From contig NZ_CP098806.1 of NCBI RefSeq assembly GCF_023822005.2, positions 4,402,001-4,466,000 on the forward strand: DNA of 64,000 bases, read 5' to 3'. Made by a program: the position numbers and the translations under genes. This DNA comes from Dyadobacter fanqingshengii. Its GTDB lineage: Bacteria; Bacteroidota; Bacteroidia; Cytophagales; Spirosomataceae. Under the pieces are notes generated by a model. That model saw nothing but the letters and a program-made list of their open reading frames with translations. It was not told where the DNA came from and did no database searches. Shown piece after piece: positions 36,149 to 44,895 of the stretch; the first letter of the stretch is position 1, and each line of letters begins with the position of its first letter.

Positions 36149-37492
36149 ATGGCGATAATCCAGCAAATTCTTTTCATAGCTGTTCTGGGAGCAGTTGCCT
36201 GGCTGGCTTATAAAAGAGTTACGCTGATACGGTCGACGATCCTGCTCGGAAAGCCGGAAGATCGCACGGACCGCCCCGCTGAGCGATTTGCTACGATGCT
36301 GCGTATCGCCTTTGGTCAGAAAAAAATGTTTGACAGACCATTGATCGGACTGCTGCACTTTGCTGTTTACATTGGTTTCATTCTTATTAATATTGAGGTT
36401 CTTGAAATTGTTCTGGATGGAATGCTGGGCGAGCACCGGATTTTTGCTCCTTTATTAGGAGGCTTTTATTCTGTTTTGATCGGCTTCTTCGAACTGCTGG
36501 CGATTGGCGTTCTGCTGGCTTGCGTCATCTTCCTCTTGCGACGCAGTGTTGTGAAGGTTGGGCGGTTGCAGCCTGCACGGCATCGTGAAATGAATGGCTG
36601 GCCAGAACTGGACGGAAAATTGATTTTGGTTTTTGAAATCGTTTTAATGATCGCCATTCTTACTATGAATGCGGCAGACACGGTTTTACAGGATCTGGGA
36701 AGTCCGCATTACAGGCAAACGGGCGATTTCTTTTTTAGTCAGTTTCTCAAACCATTATTTACTGGAATAAGTGAAGATACGCTGATCATTTACGAGCGCG
36801 TTGCCTGGTGGTTTCATATTTTGGGAATCTTCATTTTTGCGATTTACCTGACTTACTCCAAGCATTTGCATATTGTTTTGGCTTTCCCAAACACCTATTT
36901 TTCACGCCTGATCCCAAAAGGGCAGATGAATAACATGCCCGAAATCACGAGCGAGGTAAAAATGATGCTGGGCCTGGAAACGGCCCCGGCTGGTGAGGCT
37001 GCTGCTGTTCCCGAGCGATTTGGCGCAAAAGATGTGCAGGATCTTTCCTGGAAAAATCTCATGGACGCCTATTCCTGCACGGAATGCGGGCGCTGTACGG
37101 AAGCTTGTCCGGCTAACATTACGGGCAAAAAATTGTCGCCGCGGAAGATTATGATGGACACGCGCGACAGGCTCGAAGATGTGGGCCGGAATATGCAGGC
37201 GAATGGCGGGACATTTGTAGCCGATGGGAAAAGTCTCATCGATGATTATATTCTGGAAGAAGAAATTAATGCTTGCACCACGTGCAATGCGTGCGTGCAG
37301 GAATGCCCGGTGCTGATTAACCCGCTGGATATCATTCTGCAGCTGCGTCGATATAGGATCATGGATGAATCAAAGGCTCCGGCGAGCTGGAACATGATGT
37401 TTCAAAATATGGACACCAATCAGGCGCCGTGGAAATTTTCACAAGGCGACCGTTTTAACTGGGCTGCTGGCCTTGAACCGAATGATAAATGA
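36149..37492 (+). CDS. Membrane (Fe-S)-binding oxidoreductase subunit
   Basis: 447 residues. The N-terminal half has about five transmembrane helices (IIQQILFIAVLGAVAWLAY; LIGLLHFAVYIGFILINI; LIGFFELLAIGVLLACVIFL). The C-terminal half carries two 4Fe-4S motifs, CTECGRCTEACP (from Cys310) and CTTCNACVQECP. It should pass electrons between the quinone pool and the CCG-domain partner encoded next (4-bp ATGA overlap). The pair resembles heterodisulfide-reductase/GlpC-like complexes widespread in Bacteroidota; the electron donor or acceptor is not known. Confidence 0.88.
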   Translation: MAIIQQILFIAVLGAVAWLAYKRVTLIRSTILLGKPEDRTDRPAERFATMLRIAFGQKKMFDRPLIGLLHFAVYIGFILINIEVLEIVLDGMLGEHRIFAPLLGGFYSVLIGFFELLAIGVLLACVIFLLRRSVVKVGRLQPARHREMNGWPELDGKLILVFEIVLMIAILTMNAADTVLQDLGSPHYRQTGDFFFSQFLKPLFTGISEDTLIIYERVAWWFHILGIFIFAIYLTYSKHLHIVLAFPNTYFSRLIPKGQMNNMPEITSEVKMMLGLETAPAGEAAAVPERFGAKDVQDLSWKNLMDAYSCTECGRCTEACPANITGKKLSPRKIMMDTRDRLEDVGRNMQANGGTFVADGKSLIDDYILEEEINACTTCNACVQECPVLINPLDIILQLRRYRIMDESKAPASWNMMFQNMDTNQAPWKFSQGDRFNWAAGLEPNDK

Positions 37493-38286
37493 GCGATCTC
37501 ATATATAAAGTGCCCACAATGGCCGAAATGGCAGCCAATAATGAAGCGCCCGAGATTTTATTTTGGGTAGGCTGCGCCGGTTCATTTGATGACCGTTACA
37601 AAAAAGTGACGGTCGCTTTTGTGAAAATATTAAATAAGGCTGGCGTTAAATTTGCTGTGTTAGGCACGGAGGAAAGCTGTACGGGCGACCCGGCACGGCG
37701 TGCGGGCAATGAATTTACATTTCAAATGCTTGCGATGTCCAACATTCAGGTGCTGGATATGTATGGCATTAAAAAAATCGTGACGGCTTGTCCGCATTGT
37801 TTCAACACACTAAAAAACGAATATCCCGAACTGGGAGGAAATTACGAAGTGATCCACCATTCTACTTTTCTGCAACAGCTTATTGATGAGGGCCGCGTCC
37901 GGATCGAGGGGGGTGAAGCGTTCAAAGGCAAAAAGATTACATTTCATGATTCCTGCTATCTGGGGCGTGCTAACAACATTTATGAAGCGCCGAGGCATGT
38001 TTTAGAAGCCTTGGATGCCGATTTGGTTGAAATGAAAAGATGCCGGACCAAAGGACTTTGCTGCGGCGCAGGAGGTGGACAAATGTTCAAAGAACCGGAG
38101 CCTGGAAAAAAGGACATTAATATTGAAAGAATTGAAGAAGCGCTCGCGACAGGAGCCGATACCATTGCAGTTGCCTGCCCGTTTTGTATGGTAATGATGA
38201 CGGACGGCGTTAAGAATAAGGAAAAAGAAAGTGCTGTTAAAGTTTATGATCTCGCGGAACTGATCGCACAAGCGGAAGGGTTGTAA
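37489..38286 (+). CDS. CCG-domain iron-sulfur protein (heterodisulfide-reductase-like)
   Basis: 265 residues, cytoplasmic. It has two cysteine-rich CCG repeats. The first includes GCAGSFDD, ESCTGD and CPHCFNTLKNEYPEL; the second SCYLGRANN, GLCCGAGGG and CPFCMVMMTDG. Such domains bind non-cubane or 4Fe-4S clusters in thiol or lactate oxidoreductases. Translation is coupled to the membrane subunit by a 4-bp overlap. Confidence 0.88.
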   Translation: MSDLIYKVPTMAEMAANNEAPEILFWVGCAGSFDDRYKKVTVAFVKILNKAGVKFAVLGTEESCTGDPARRAGNEFTFQMLAMSNIQVLDMYGIKKIVTACPHCFNTLKNEYPELGGNYEVIHHSTFLQQLIDEGRVRIEGGEAFKGKKITFHDSCYLGRANNIYEAPRHVLEALDADLVEMKRCRTKGLCCGAGGGQMFKEPEPGKKDINIERIEEALATGADTIAVACPFCMVMMTDGVKNKEKESAVKVYDLAELIAQAEGL

Positions 38287-38338
38287 TAACTGTCTTCTTC
38301 ACTGTAAGATCAATTTTTAGTATTAAAATTTTTGAGTT

Positions 38339-38839
38339 ATGTACATTCCATTTAGTGACATAGATTTCCAGGCAAGAGTTTGGATATACCAGGCCGACCG
38401 TCAGCTTACTGACACGGAAGCAGGCATTTTGACAGAAACTTTAAAAGCATCTCTGGATGGATGGGAAGCACATGGAAAACCGCTTACGGCTTCGGGGAAA
38501 GTTTTTGAGCACCGGTTTGTAGTAATTGCAGTGGATGAAAACGATGAGCTGCCGAGCGGATGTTCGATTGATAAGTCGGTTCACTGGATGCAGTCGGTTG
38601 GCCATTCGATGCAGATTGACTTTTTTGATCGTTCGATCGCTTACCTTGGAGCTGACAATCAGATCCATACAATTCCGGTGCCTGGCATTAAACAGGCCGT
38701 TACGGATGAAATTCTCCGGCCATCAACCATTATTTTTGATAACCAGGTGACAACAAAAGCGCAGTGGATGAACCATTGGAAGACTCCGGCTTCAAACTCC
38801 TGGCTCAATCGCTACTTTTCTGCGAAAACGAGCGTTTAA
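38339..38839 (+). CDS. Conserved hypothetical protein
   Basis: 166 residues, soluble, no signal peptide. It starts MYIPFSDIDFQARVWIYQADRQ and ends in SWLNRYF. Homologues in Bacteroidota are, as I recall, often labelled ABC transporter ATPase. No Walker A or B motif is present here, so that label would be wrong. The function is unknown. It sits between the Fe-S oxidoreductase pair and gldH. Confidence 0.7.
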   Translation: MYIPFSDIDFQARVWIYQADRQLTDTEAGILTETLKASLDGWEAHGKPLTASGKVFEHRFVVIAVDENDELPSGCSIDKSVHWMQSVGHSMQIDFFDRSIAYLGADNQIHTIPVPGIKQAVTDEILRPSTIIFDNQVTTKAQWMNHWKTPASNSWLNRYFSAKTSV

Positions 38840-38882
38840 GTTTAAATGGTTAGTTTTGTCAAATAAACGATAACGGTCCGGA

Positions 38883-39362
38883 ATGAAGTTTTTTTGGTTT
38901 GTCTCAATTTTCGCTTTTTGTCTGGTCCTGTCAGGATGCGACGAAAACGTAGTTTACAAAGCACATGAAGACATTGACGACGGACTTTGGTATATCAAAA
39001 ACAAACCGACTTTTAAAGTTGAAGTAACGGATACAACGGCAACCTACAACTTGTATTATTTGCTCCGTAATACGCTGCAATATCCTTATTACAACTTATA
39101 TCTGACCAGAAATTTCACGGGTCCAGATCAGAAAGTGATTTCCAACACGCTCGAAGAGGTTTATCTTTCCAATGAGATTACAGGAAAACCCTATGGCCAC
39201 GGCCTGGGTGACCTTTTCGACCATAAAATCCCTTTTCTTAAAAATTACAGATTTCCAAGATCCGGCATTTACACATTCACATTGACGCAATCCATGCGCC
39301 AGAATCCGCTTCCTTTTGTAATGAGCGTTGGTGTGAGTGTTGAAAAAGCGGGGGTTAAATAA
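38883..39362 (+). CDS. gldH: Gliding motility lipoprotein GldH
   Basis: 159 residues with lipobox LSGC (Cys19). The mature part fits GldH: DDGLWYIKNKPTF, a beta-rich YNLYYLLRNTLQYPYYNLYL, then GLGDLFDHKIPFLKNYRFP and YTFTLTQSMR. GldH is an outer-membrane-associated lipoprotein needed for gliding and linked to T9SS function. It ends 3 bp from the convergent permease gene. Confidence 0.88.
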   Translation: MKFFWFVSIFAFCLVLSGCDENVVYKAHEDIDDGLWYIKNKPTFKVEVTDTTATYNLYYLLRNTLQYPYYNLYLTRNFTGPDQKVISNTLEEVYLSNEITGKPYGHGLGDLFDHKIPFLKNYRFPRSGIYTFTLTQSMRQNPLPFVMSVGVSVEKAGVK

Positions 39363-39365
39363 ATC

Positions 39366-40586
39366 CTAGATCGCGGGATTATTAGCCGAAGGAACTGTTC
39401 CATCCGGCCGTTGTCGGGGTTTATTGCGATATCTGCGGTAAGGTTTTTTCTTGAATTCCTTTTCAACAGGGTGCTGTGTCTCTGCTTCTTTTCTATCTTC
39501 CTGCACCTCATGTACAGGCTCGCCTAATAAAAAACCGTAAGGCTCCATACTGGGAATAGTATCAAAAACCACTTTCAATATCGCCGTGACCGGCAATGCG
39601 AGAATCAACCCGGCTAATCCCCATAATTGCCCTCCCAGGAACAATGCAACAATGGCTGCCAGTGGATTTACGCTTACTTTGGAACCCACAATATTTGGTG
39701 TGATAAAATTCCCTTCCAGAAATTGTACAAAGCCCATCACACCTACTACACCCAAGGCATACCAGGGTGAATCCATGGTCACAACGGCGAGCAATGCGGG
39801 TAGAACAGAGCCGATCAGGATGCCGATGTAAGGGATCAGGATCAAAAAGCCTGCCAGAAAACCGAAGAAAATCGCGTGCGGAATGCCTAAAATCAACAAT
39901 CCAATACTGTTTAAAACTCCCACAATAAGGATAACCAGGAATAATCCGGACAGGTAACTCTGGATTACTTCATATATTTTTTTCAAAAGTACATCTAATG
40001 CTTCGTTAGGAACATTGGTAATGGCCTTGTGAAAAAAACGTCTGAAGAAATCCCGGTATAGCAGGAAAAAGAAAATGTAAAGCGGGATCAGAATGAATGT
40101 TGAAATGGCGCCCGTGGTTGTAACCAGCGTGCTCAGCAAAACTGCCCTTCCTTCGCTTAATGCATTAATGAGATATTTTTTTGCTTCGCTAACCTGCTGA
40201 CTCCGGCTAATATTAAGATAGCGCTCTCCCATTGTAAGGGTCTGATCCAGAATCGTTTCCGCCTTTTCTGTAATCCTCGGAAGCTCTTCTGCGAAACTGC
40301 CGATTTGCAGCGAAACAACATATACCAGCACCACAAGAACTATAAAAAGTGAAAGAATGCTCAATAGAATGGACCCGATCCGCGGAACGCGATGCCTTTC
40401 CAGCCAAAGGCAAACGGGGTGTAAAAGAATGGCCAGTAAAATGGAGAATGCAATGGGAATGATCGTCTCCCGAAGAATGTAAAGAATGTAAACGGTTGCA
40501 ATAAGACTAACCAGGATGCTTGCCAGTTTCAGGTAAAGAGCTGTTTCTCTATCTTTGTTTGGAAGAGGACGTAACGTTGAGTTCAT
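39366..40586 (-). CDS. AI-2E family transporter (PerM/YdiK-like permease)
   Basis: 406 residues from the ATG at 40586; an alternative start at 40619 would add 11. Seven or eight transmembrane helices are visible, with the family's long soluble insert after helix 3 (SFAEELPRITEKAETILDQTL) and the conserved FFLAGFLILIPYIGILIG and FITPNIVGSKVSVNPLAAI blocks. The C-terminus is a basic, Pro-rich tail. Family members export diverse small molecules; the substrate is unknown. The start codon overlaps that of the divergent neighbour (shared catg). Confidence 0.88.
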   Translation of the reverse strand: MNSTLRPLPNKDRETALYLKLASILVSLIATVYILYILRETIIPIAFSILLAILLHPVCLWLERHRVPRIGSILLSILSLFIVLVVLVYVVSLQIGSFAEELPRITEKAETILDQTLTMGERYLNISRSQQVSEAKKYLINALSEGRAVLLSTLVTTTGAISTFILIPLYIFFFLLYRDFFRRFFHKAITNVPNEALDVLLKKIYEVIQSYLSGLFLVILIVGVLNSIGLLILGIPHAIFFGFLAGFLILIPYIGILIGSVLPALLAVVTMDSPWYALGVVGVMGFVQFLEGNFITPNIVGSKVSVNPLAAIVALFLGGQLWGLAGLILALPVTAILKVVFDTIPSMEPYGFLLGEPVHEVQEDRKEAETQHPVEKEFKKKPYRRYRNKPRQRPDGTVPSANNPAI

Positions 40587-41424
40587 GAATAAATTAATGT
40601 ATCTGTGGTTTGCTGTCAAAACTGTATTCTGTACTTGCCAGCCTGATCATAAGATCAATGATTTCGAGAAGGTGCGTTCTCAGTACAAAATTAGCAAAAT
40701 CGGTAAGCTTCCGGCTGTTGCATCGGAAAGTTCGGGCCTGGCAAACGGATCAACGCCCGGTATGTTCATCACCCATAATGATAGCGGCGGCAAGCCCGAG
40801 TTTTACGAATTTGACCTTTCGGGGAAGCTCACTTCAACAATAACCGTTCCCAACGCACAAAATATCGACTGGGAAGACTTAACGAAGGACTCTGACGGTC
40901 ATTTATATGTAGGAGATTTTGGAAATAATGGCACTCCTAGAAAGCAGTTTGAGATCTATAAGTTCGATGGCAAGAGAGGTAAGACAGAGAAAATTTCATT
41001 CCATTATGCAGATCAAAAATCTGTGGCAAGCGTTTCCGAAAAGCCTACTTTCGATTGTGAATCGCTTTTTTACTATCAGAAGAGCCTATATCTGTTTTCG
41101 AAAAATTGGGATAAAAATAAAAATGTGAAGCTCTATCGCGTTCCCGCTGAGGCCGGAAATTATACATTAACCGCCATTGACAGCATTGAAATCAATACAC
41201 AAGTTACCTCGGCCGACATCAGCCCGGATGGTAAGACCTTCGCTTTGTTGACTTATGGTAAAATCCTGCTCTTTGGAATTGAAAATAACCGCATTGATTT
41301 TAGTAAACCTCAGGGCTGTTTTCGTTTGGTAAAAAAACAGAATGAGGCACTTATGTTTTTGAATAATACCGATATGCTCGTCACCAATGAGCAGGGCAAT
41401 ATTTACCGGATTACTTATAAGTGA
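40585..41424 (+). CDS. Predicted beta-propeller protein, function unknown
   Basis: 279 residues from the ATG at 40585; an in-frame TTG at 40555 and an ATG at 40597 are alternatives. A short hydrophobic N-terminus suggests export, but no clean lipobox is seen around Cys16/Cys18. The repeating strands (MFITHNDSGGKPEFYEFDLSGKL, DWEDLTKDSDGHLYVGDFGN, TSADISPDGKTFALLTYGK) fit an SdiA-regulated or phytase-like propeller. The 5' end overlaps the divergent permease gene. Confidence 0.7.
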   Translation: MNKLMYLWFAVKTVFCTCQPDHKINDFEKVRSQYKISKIGKLPAVASESSGLANGSTPGMFITHNDSGGKPEFYEFDLSGKLTSTITVPNAQNIDWEDLTKDSDGHLYVGDFGNNGTPRKQFEIYKFDGKRGKTEKISFHYADQKSVASVSEKPTFDCESLFYYQKSLYLFSKNWDKNKNVKLYRVPAEAGNYTLTAIDSIEINTQVTSADISPDGKTFALLTYGKILLFGIENNRIDFSKPQGCFRLVKKQNEALMFLNNTDMLVTNEQGNIYRITYK

Positions 41425-41510
41425 TATTATGTTTCTGTTAACAATGTTGGAAAACATGTAATCTGACCATCACATCCACTAATTTCGAACTGCGTTTTAA
41501 TAAGAAAAAC

Positions 41511-42221
41511 ATGAGCACCGCCAAATCTGCCGCGTCAGCCCCAAAAGTTCTAGTTGTTGACGACGACTCTGATATTGTTGAACTTCTCGAATATAATTTA
41601 ATTAAGGAAGGATATTCGGTGGTCACCGCTTCCAATGGCAAGAAAGCAATCGAAATCGCCAAGACTTTCATCCCTGATCTGATACTGCTCGACATTATGA
41701 TGCCGCAACTGGACGGCATTGAAACGGGCCGTATTTTGCGGAGCAATCCGGAAATCAAAAACACTTATATTCTTTTCTTAACAGCGAGATCGGAGGAATA
41801 TTCCGAGGTTGCGGCTTTTGATGTGGGTGCCGATGATTACATTACAAAGCCCATTAAGCCACGGGCGCTGATGAGCCGCATTAACGCATTGTTTCGCCGC
41901 GAAGCTCAAAAAGCCGAATCCGGTGACCAGATTGACATTCTGGACCTCACCATTAACCGGAAAAATTACACCGTGACGCAAGGTTCTGAAAAATCGATTG
42001 TGCTTCCGAAGAAAGAGTTTGAACTGTTGTTTTTCCTAGCGCAGACGCCCAATAAAGTTTTCAACCGGGACGAATTGCTGCAAAAAATCTGGGGAGCCGA
42101 CATTTACGTCCTGGAACGGACCGTCGACGTACACATTCGGAAATTACGGGAAAAGCTGGGCGATCGCTATATCAAAACCCTTAAAGGTGTTGGGTATATG
42201 TTCAGTAACGAGCAGGAATAA
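41511..42221 (+). CDS. OmpR/PhoB-family response regulator
   Basis: 236 residues. The receiver domain (VLVVDDDSDIVELLEY) has phospho-acceptor Asp61 in LILLDIMMP, and the switch lysine is in DYITKPIKP. The winged-helix DNA-binding domain is KKEFELLFFLAQTPNKVFNRDELLQKIWG, VLERTVDVHIRKLREKLG and IKTLKGVGYMF. No histidine kinase lies next to it, so its partner is elsewhere. It is a two-component transcription regulator. Confidence 0.93.
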   Translation: MSTAKSAASAPKVLVVDDDSDIVELLEYNLIKEGYSVVTASNGKKAIEIAKTFIPDLILLDIMMPQLDGIETGRILRSNPEIKNTYILFLTARSEEYSEVAAFDVGADDYITKPIKPRALMSRINALFRREAQKAESGDQIDILDLTINRKNYTVTQGSEKSIVLPKKEFELLFFLAQTPNKVFNRDELLQKIWGADIYVLERTVDVHIRKLREKLGDRYIKTLKGVGYMFSNEQE

Positions 42222-42223
42222 CA

Positions 42224-44719
42224 TTATTTTTCGATCAGATCCGGATCGATCTCCGGCTCATCTTTTTTATCCTTATCCTTGTCTTTCTTTTTCCTGAATG
42301 CAAGCTTGATATTCACTTCACCGTTTTCATCAATCGCCCGCAGGAAGATTTTTGATCCCTGTTTTTTCTCTTTATTATTTGGATCAAGCACATACGTTGA
42401 GTCCCGCTTTTTGAGGTTGCTCAACGGGATTTGAATGTTAATGTCCGTTTTCTTGCCAAAACTGTAAATCCCGTCAATGTAGAGCGTCACCACGTTGGAC
42501 TCAATTTCCGTTGGCGATATCTCAATTTCCTGGCCACTGAGTTTGAAGTCACTACGAATGGGCGCAAACTTCACACGTTCGAAATTGCGTTTTTTGAAAA
42601 TCAGCTTTTTCATTTTCATGAATGGCTCAAAATTCAGGATATAGCCATTGGTAAGGTCAATCCGCAACAAGCCTTTCATCGTGGACGGCACAAGCCGGAC
42701 GTTGTTATTAAGCCGTGATTCGAAGCTGAAATCTGTATTTAAAATTCCCTTCAAGTTTTGATGCGTAAGTGTTTTTTGCCCAAAATCATCAAATGAGTAA
42801 AATACCGAATGCACGTCCGCGTTCCCGATTTTACCCCGCATGGCCAGGTGAGGCAACTGGCTCGAACCCGAATTATCCATTTCTCCCGCAATCCTGACAT
42901 TACCGCCGCCAAACGCCTTCATGACAAAATACTCGATGCTCACAGCATTGTTTTTAATCGTAAACTGCCCTTTAACATCTCTTGCCGTAAAATTCTTATA
43001 ATTGAGTTTCTTGGCATCCAGCTTGGCTACGATCTGCATTTGATCTATGGCATCATCCAGCAATTCGACCAGTTTCAGCTTTTTTCTTTTTTTCTTCACC
43101 ACCTGCCGCGGCGCCAGCAACGTTTCCAGCCAGTTCATTTTCCAGTTTGGAATATTAATGTCCACATTCGCCCGGAGCGGCTTGGGAGAACCGAATAGAT
43201 AAGGGATCAAATCGAGCACTTTTCCTCTGATATACAGCATATTCTGCCCATCGGACAAGCTTAGATCAGGAAATACAAATGCTTTTTCATCAAATGTGAA
43301 ATCTCCTTTTATTTTTTTCAGATGAACCTGGCGAGGCAAATAGTCCATAGAAATGTTATTGATTGAGACCTTGCCATTCAATTTACCATTAAAACGGTCG
43401 CGGTCGGGATCATAGAAGTTCTTTAAACTGCCATCAAAATTGAATTCGATCTTGGCAGTTCCGTTTTTGAAACGATAGCGTGCAGGATCCAAAAGCTGAT
43501 CCAGATTGGTAGAATCTGCATCAACATTTCCATTAATCCGAGCAATAGGGTTCTGGAAATTGGTGACCGCAATGCTGATCCGAAACGGGATAGTTTCAAA
43601 TTTCCCTCTGACATCCTGCGTCGTAACGCGCGAATTGTCCGGTCCGGGTATTTTTGTTGTGTCAGCCTGATTTGTAAAACTTCCTTCTGCGTGCATATCA
43701 CGCAGAACGCCTACCGGCAGAGCGTATTGGAAAGTGTCCGCCTTAAAATATACGTCAACATGGGGCTGCTCTAAACTGGCGATTTTACCACTGACATGCA
43801 CCTTTGCGTCTACGTTCGTCTGAATCCCAATCGAATCGATTTGCTCTTTTATCTTCCTGTTCAACAGCGGAAGTGCATTTTTAATAGCAATCTGTTTGGC
43901 TTCGAAATTGAGCGTAAACACTTTTGCTGAATCAGAAAAATCGAAAATCCCGTTAATGCCAATTTTGTCATTCGTAGCACTTTCCAGCACCGAGGGATAG
44001 ATTTTAAGCTGCTGCTTATCGGCGTCATAAGCAAGCGCAAGTCCGAGCCTGGTTTCCTGATTTATCAAAAACCCGCCTTTTTTAGGTTTAAAAGTTAGTT
44101 GGTTAACCAAAATTGCACCATTAAGGCTGGCATTCGTGCTCGAATCTGTGGTGGTAAGGATATTGGTAACGTCATGTAACAACGCGCCATAATATTTCTG
44201 CTTAACCGAATCGGAATAAGTGAGTGAAAAGTTGACAAAACGCATGTTTCCCAACTTCTTCAGGATATCATCATTTCCGCCGGAATCCTTTTTCTTTTTG
44301 TCTTTTGCACTGCTTTTAAAAATGCTGAGGTTGGAATAGCCGTCTTTTTGAACAAACAATTTCATTGTCCCATTTTCCAGGATCAGGTTTTTAATCTTGA
44401 TATTTCCCTTGTAAAAACCTGTCAGATCCAATGCAATGTGCATTTGTTCGGCTTCCAGAAACGGCTTTTTATGAACCTGATACAGGCTGTCGGTAAGTTT
44501 GACGTTGGTTAATGTGAAGTTTAATCCAAATGATCCGCTGAAAGGCCGGAATTTAAAATCCTCGATTTCAAGATTTCCATTTAGATTCTCATTTACGAAC
44601 TCCTTTGCATTTTTGAATATATTATCCCTGTTCCTATATACCCATATTTCAACTGCTCCGAAAAGAAAAAATGCACACAGGGCAATTATTCCAAAGATTT
44701 TTAAAACTCTTGCAAACAT
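42224..44719 (-). CDS. AsmA-family protein
   Basis: 831 residues. One N-terminal transmembrane helix (IFGIIALCAFFLFGAVEIWVY) is followed by a long beta-rich periplasmic body (FKFRPFSGSFGLNFTLTNVKL, IKIKNLILENGTMKLF). It ends in a highly charged tail (KKKDKDKDKKDEPEIDPDLIEK). AsmA-like proteins are thought to form lipid-conducting bridges or chaperone outer-membrane assembly. It ends 2 bp from the convergent response regulator. Confidence 0.82.
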   Translation of the reverse strand: MFARVLKIFGIIALCAFFLFGAVEIWVYRNRDNIFKNAKEFVNENLNGNLEIEDFKFRPFSGSFGLNFTLTNVKLTDSLYQVHKKPFLEAEQMHIALDLTGFYKGNIKIKNLILENGTMKLFVQKDGYSNLSIFKSSAKDKKKKDSGGNDDILKKLGNMRFVNFSLTYSDSVKQKYYGALLHDVTNILTTTDSSTNASLNGAILVNQLTFKPKKGGFLINQETRLGLALAYDADKQQLKIYPSVLESATNDKIGINGIFDFSDSAKVFTLNFEAKQIAIKNALPLLNRKIKEQIDSIGIQTNVDAKVHVSGKIASLEQPHVDVYFKADTFQYALPVGVLRDMHAEGSFTNQADTTKIPGPDNSRVTTQDVRGKFETIPFRISIAVTNFQNPIARINGNVDADSTNLDQLLDPARYRFKNGTAKIEFNFDGSLKNFYDPDRDRFNGKLNGKVSINNISMDYLPRQVHLKKIKGDFTFDEKAFVFPDLSLSDGQNMLYIRGKVLDLIPYLFGSPKPLRANVDINIPNWKMNWLETLLAPRQVVKKKRKKLKLVELLDDAIDQMQIVAKLDAKKLNYKNFTARDVKGQFTIKNNAVSIEYFVMKAFGGGNVRIAGEMDNSGSSQLPHLAMRGKIGNADVHSVFYSFDDFGQKTLTHQNLKGILNTDFSFESRLNNNVRLVPSTMKGLLRIDLTNGYILNFEPFMKMKKLIFKKRNFERVKFAPIRSDFKLSGQEIEISPTEIESNVVTLYIDGIYSFGKKTDINIQIPLSNLKKRDSTYVLDPNNKEKKQGSKIFLRAIDENGEVNIKLAFRKKKDKDKDKKDEPEIDPDLIEK

Positions 44720-44835
44720 GAAGTGAGGGATTTAACGCAATTAACGAATCATTAATAACGTGCCAGCAAATATACGTTAACAACGAACGAAAGTATCTTA
44801 ATGGTTTCATCCTCGTTATTCACGGCAAAATATAG

Positions 44836-44843
44836 TACTTTTG
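44836..44843 (+). promoter_or_regulatory. Putative -7 box (TAnnTTTG) of lysS
   Basis: TACTTTTG lies 52 bp before the lysS ATG and fits the Bacteroidota -7 consensus. The -33 element is not clear. Confidence 0.55.
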
Positions 44844-44895
44844 CGCACTCTTTTCGACCATTGAGGTTGTCGTTTTCAAACTATTGCTGTCAAAA

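Noticed and set aside
38339-38839. ABC transporter ATPase label for the 166-residue protein
   Set aside because: No Walker A, Walker B or signature motif is present.
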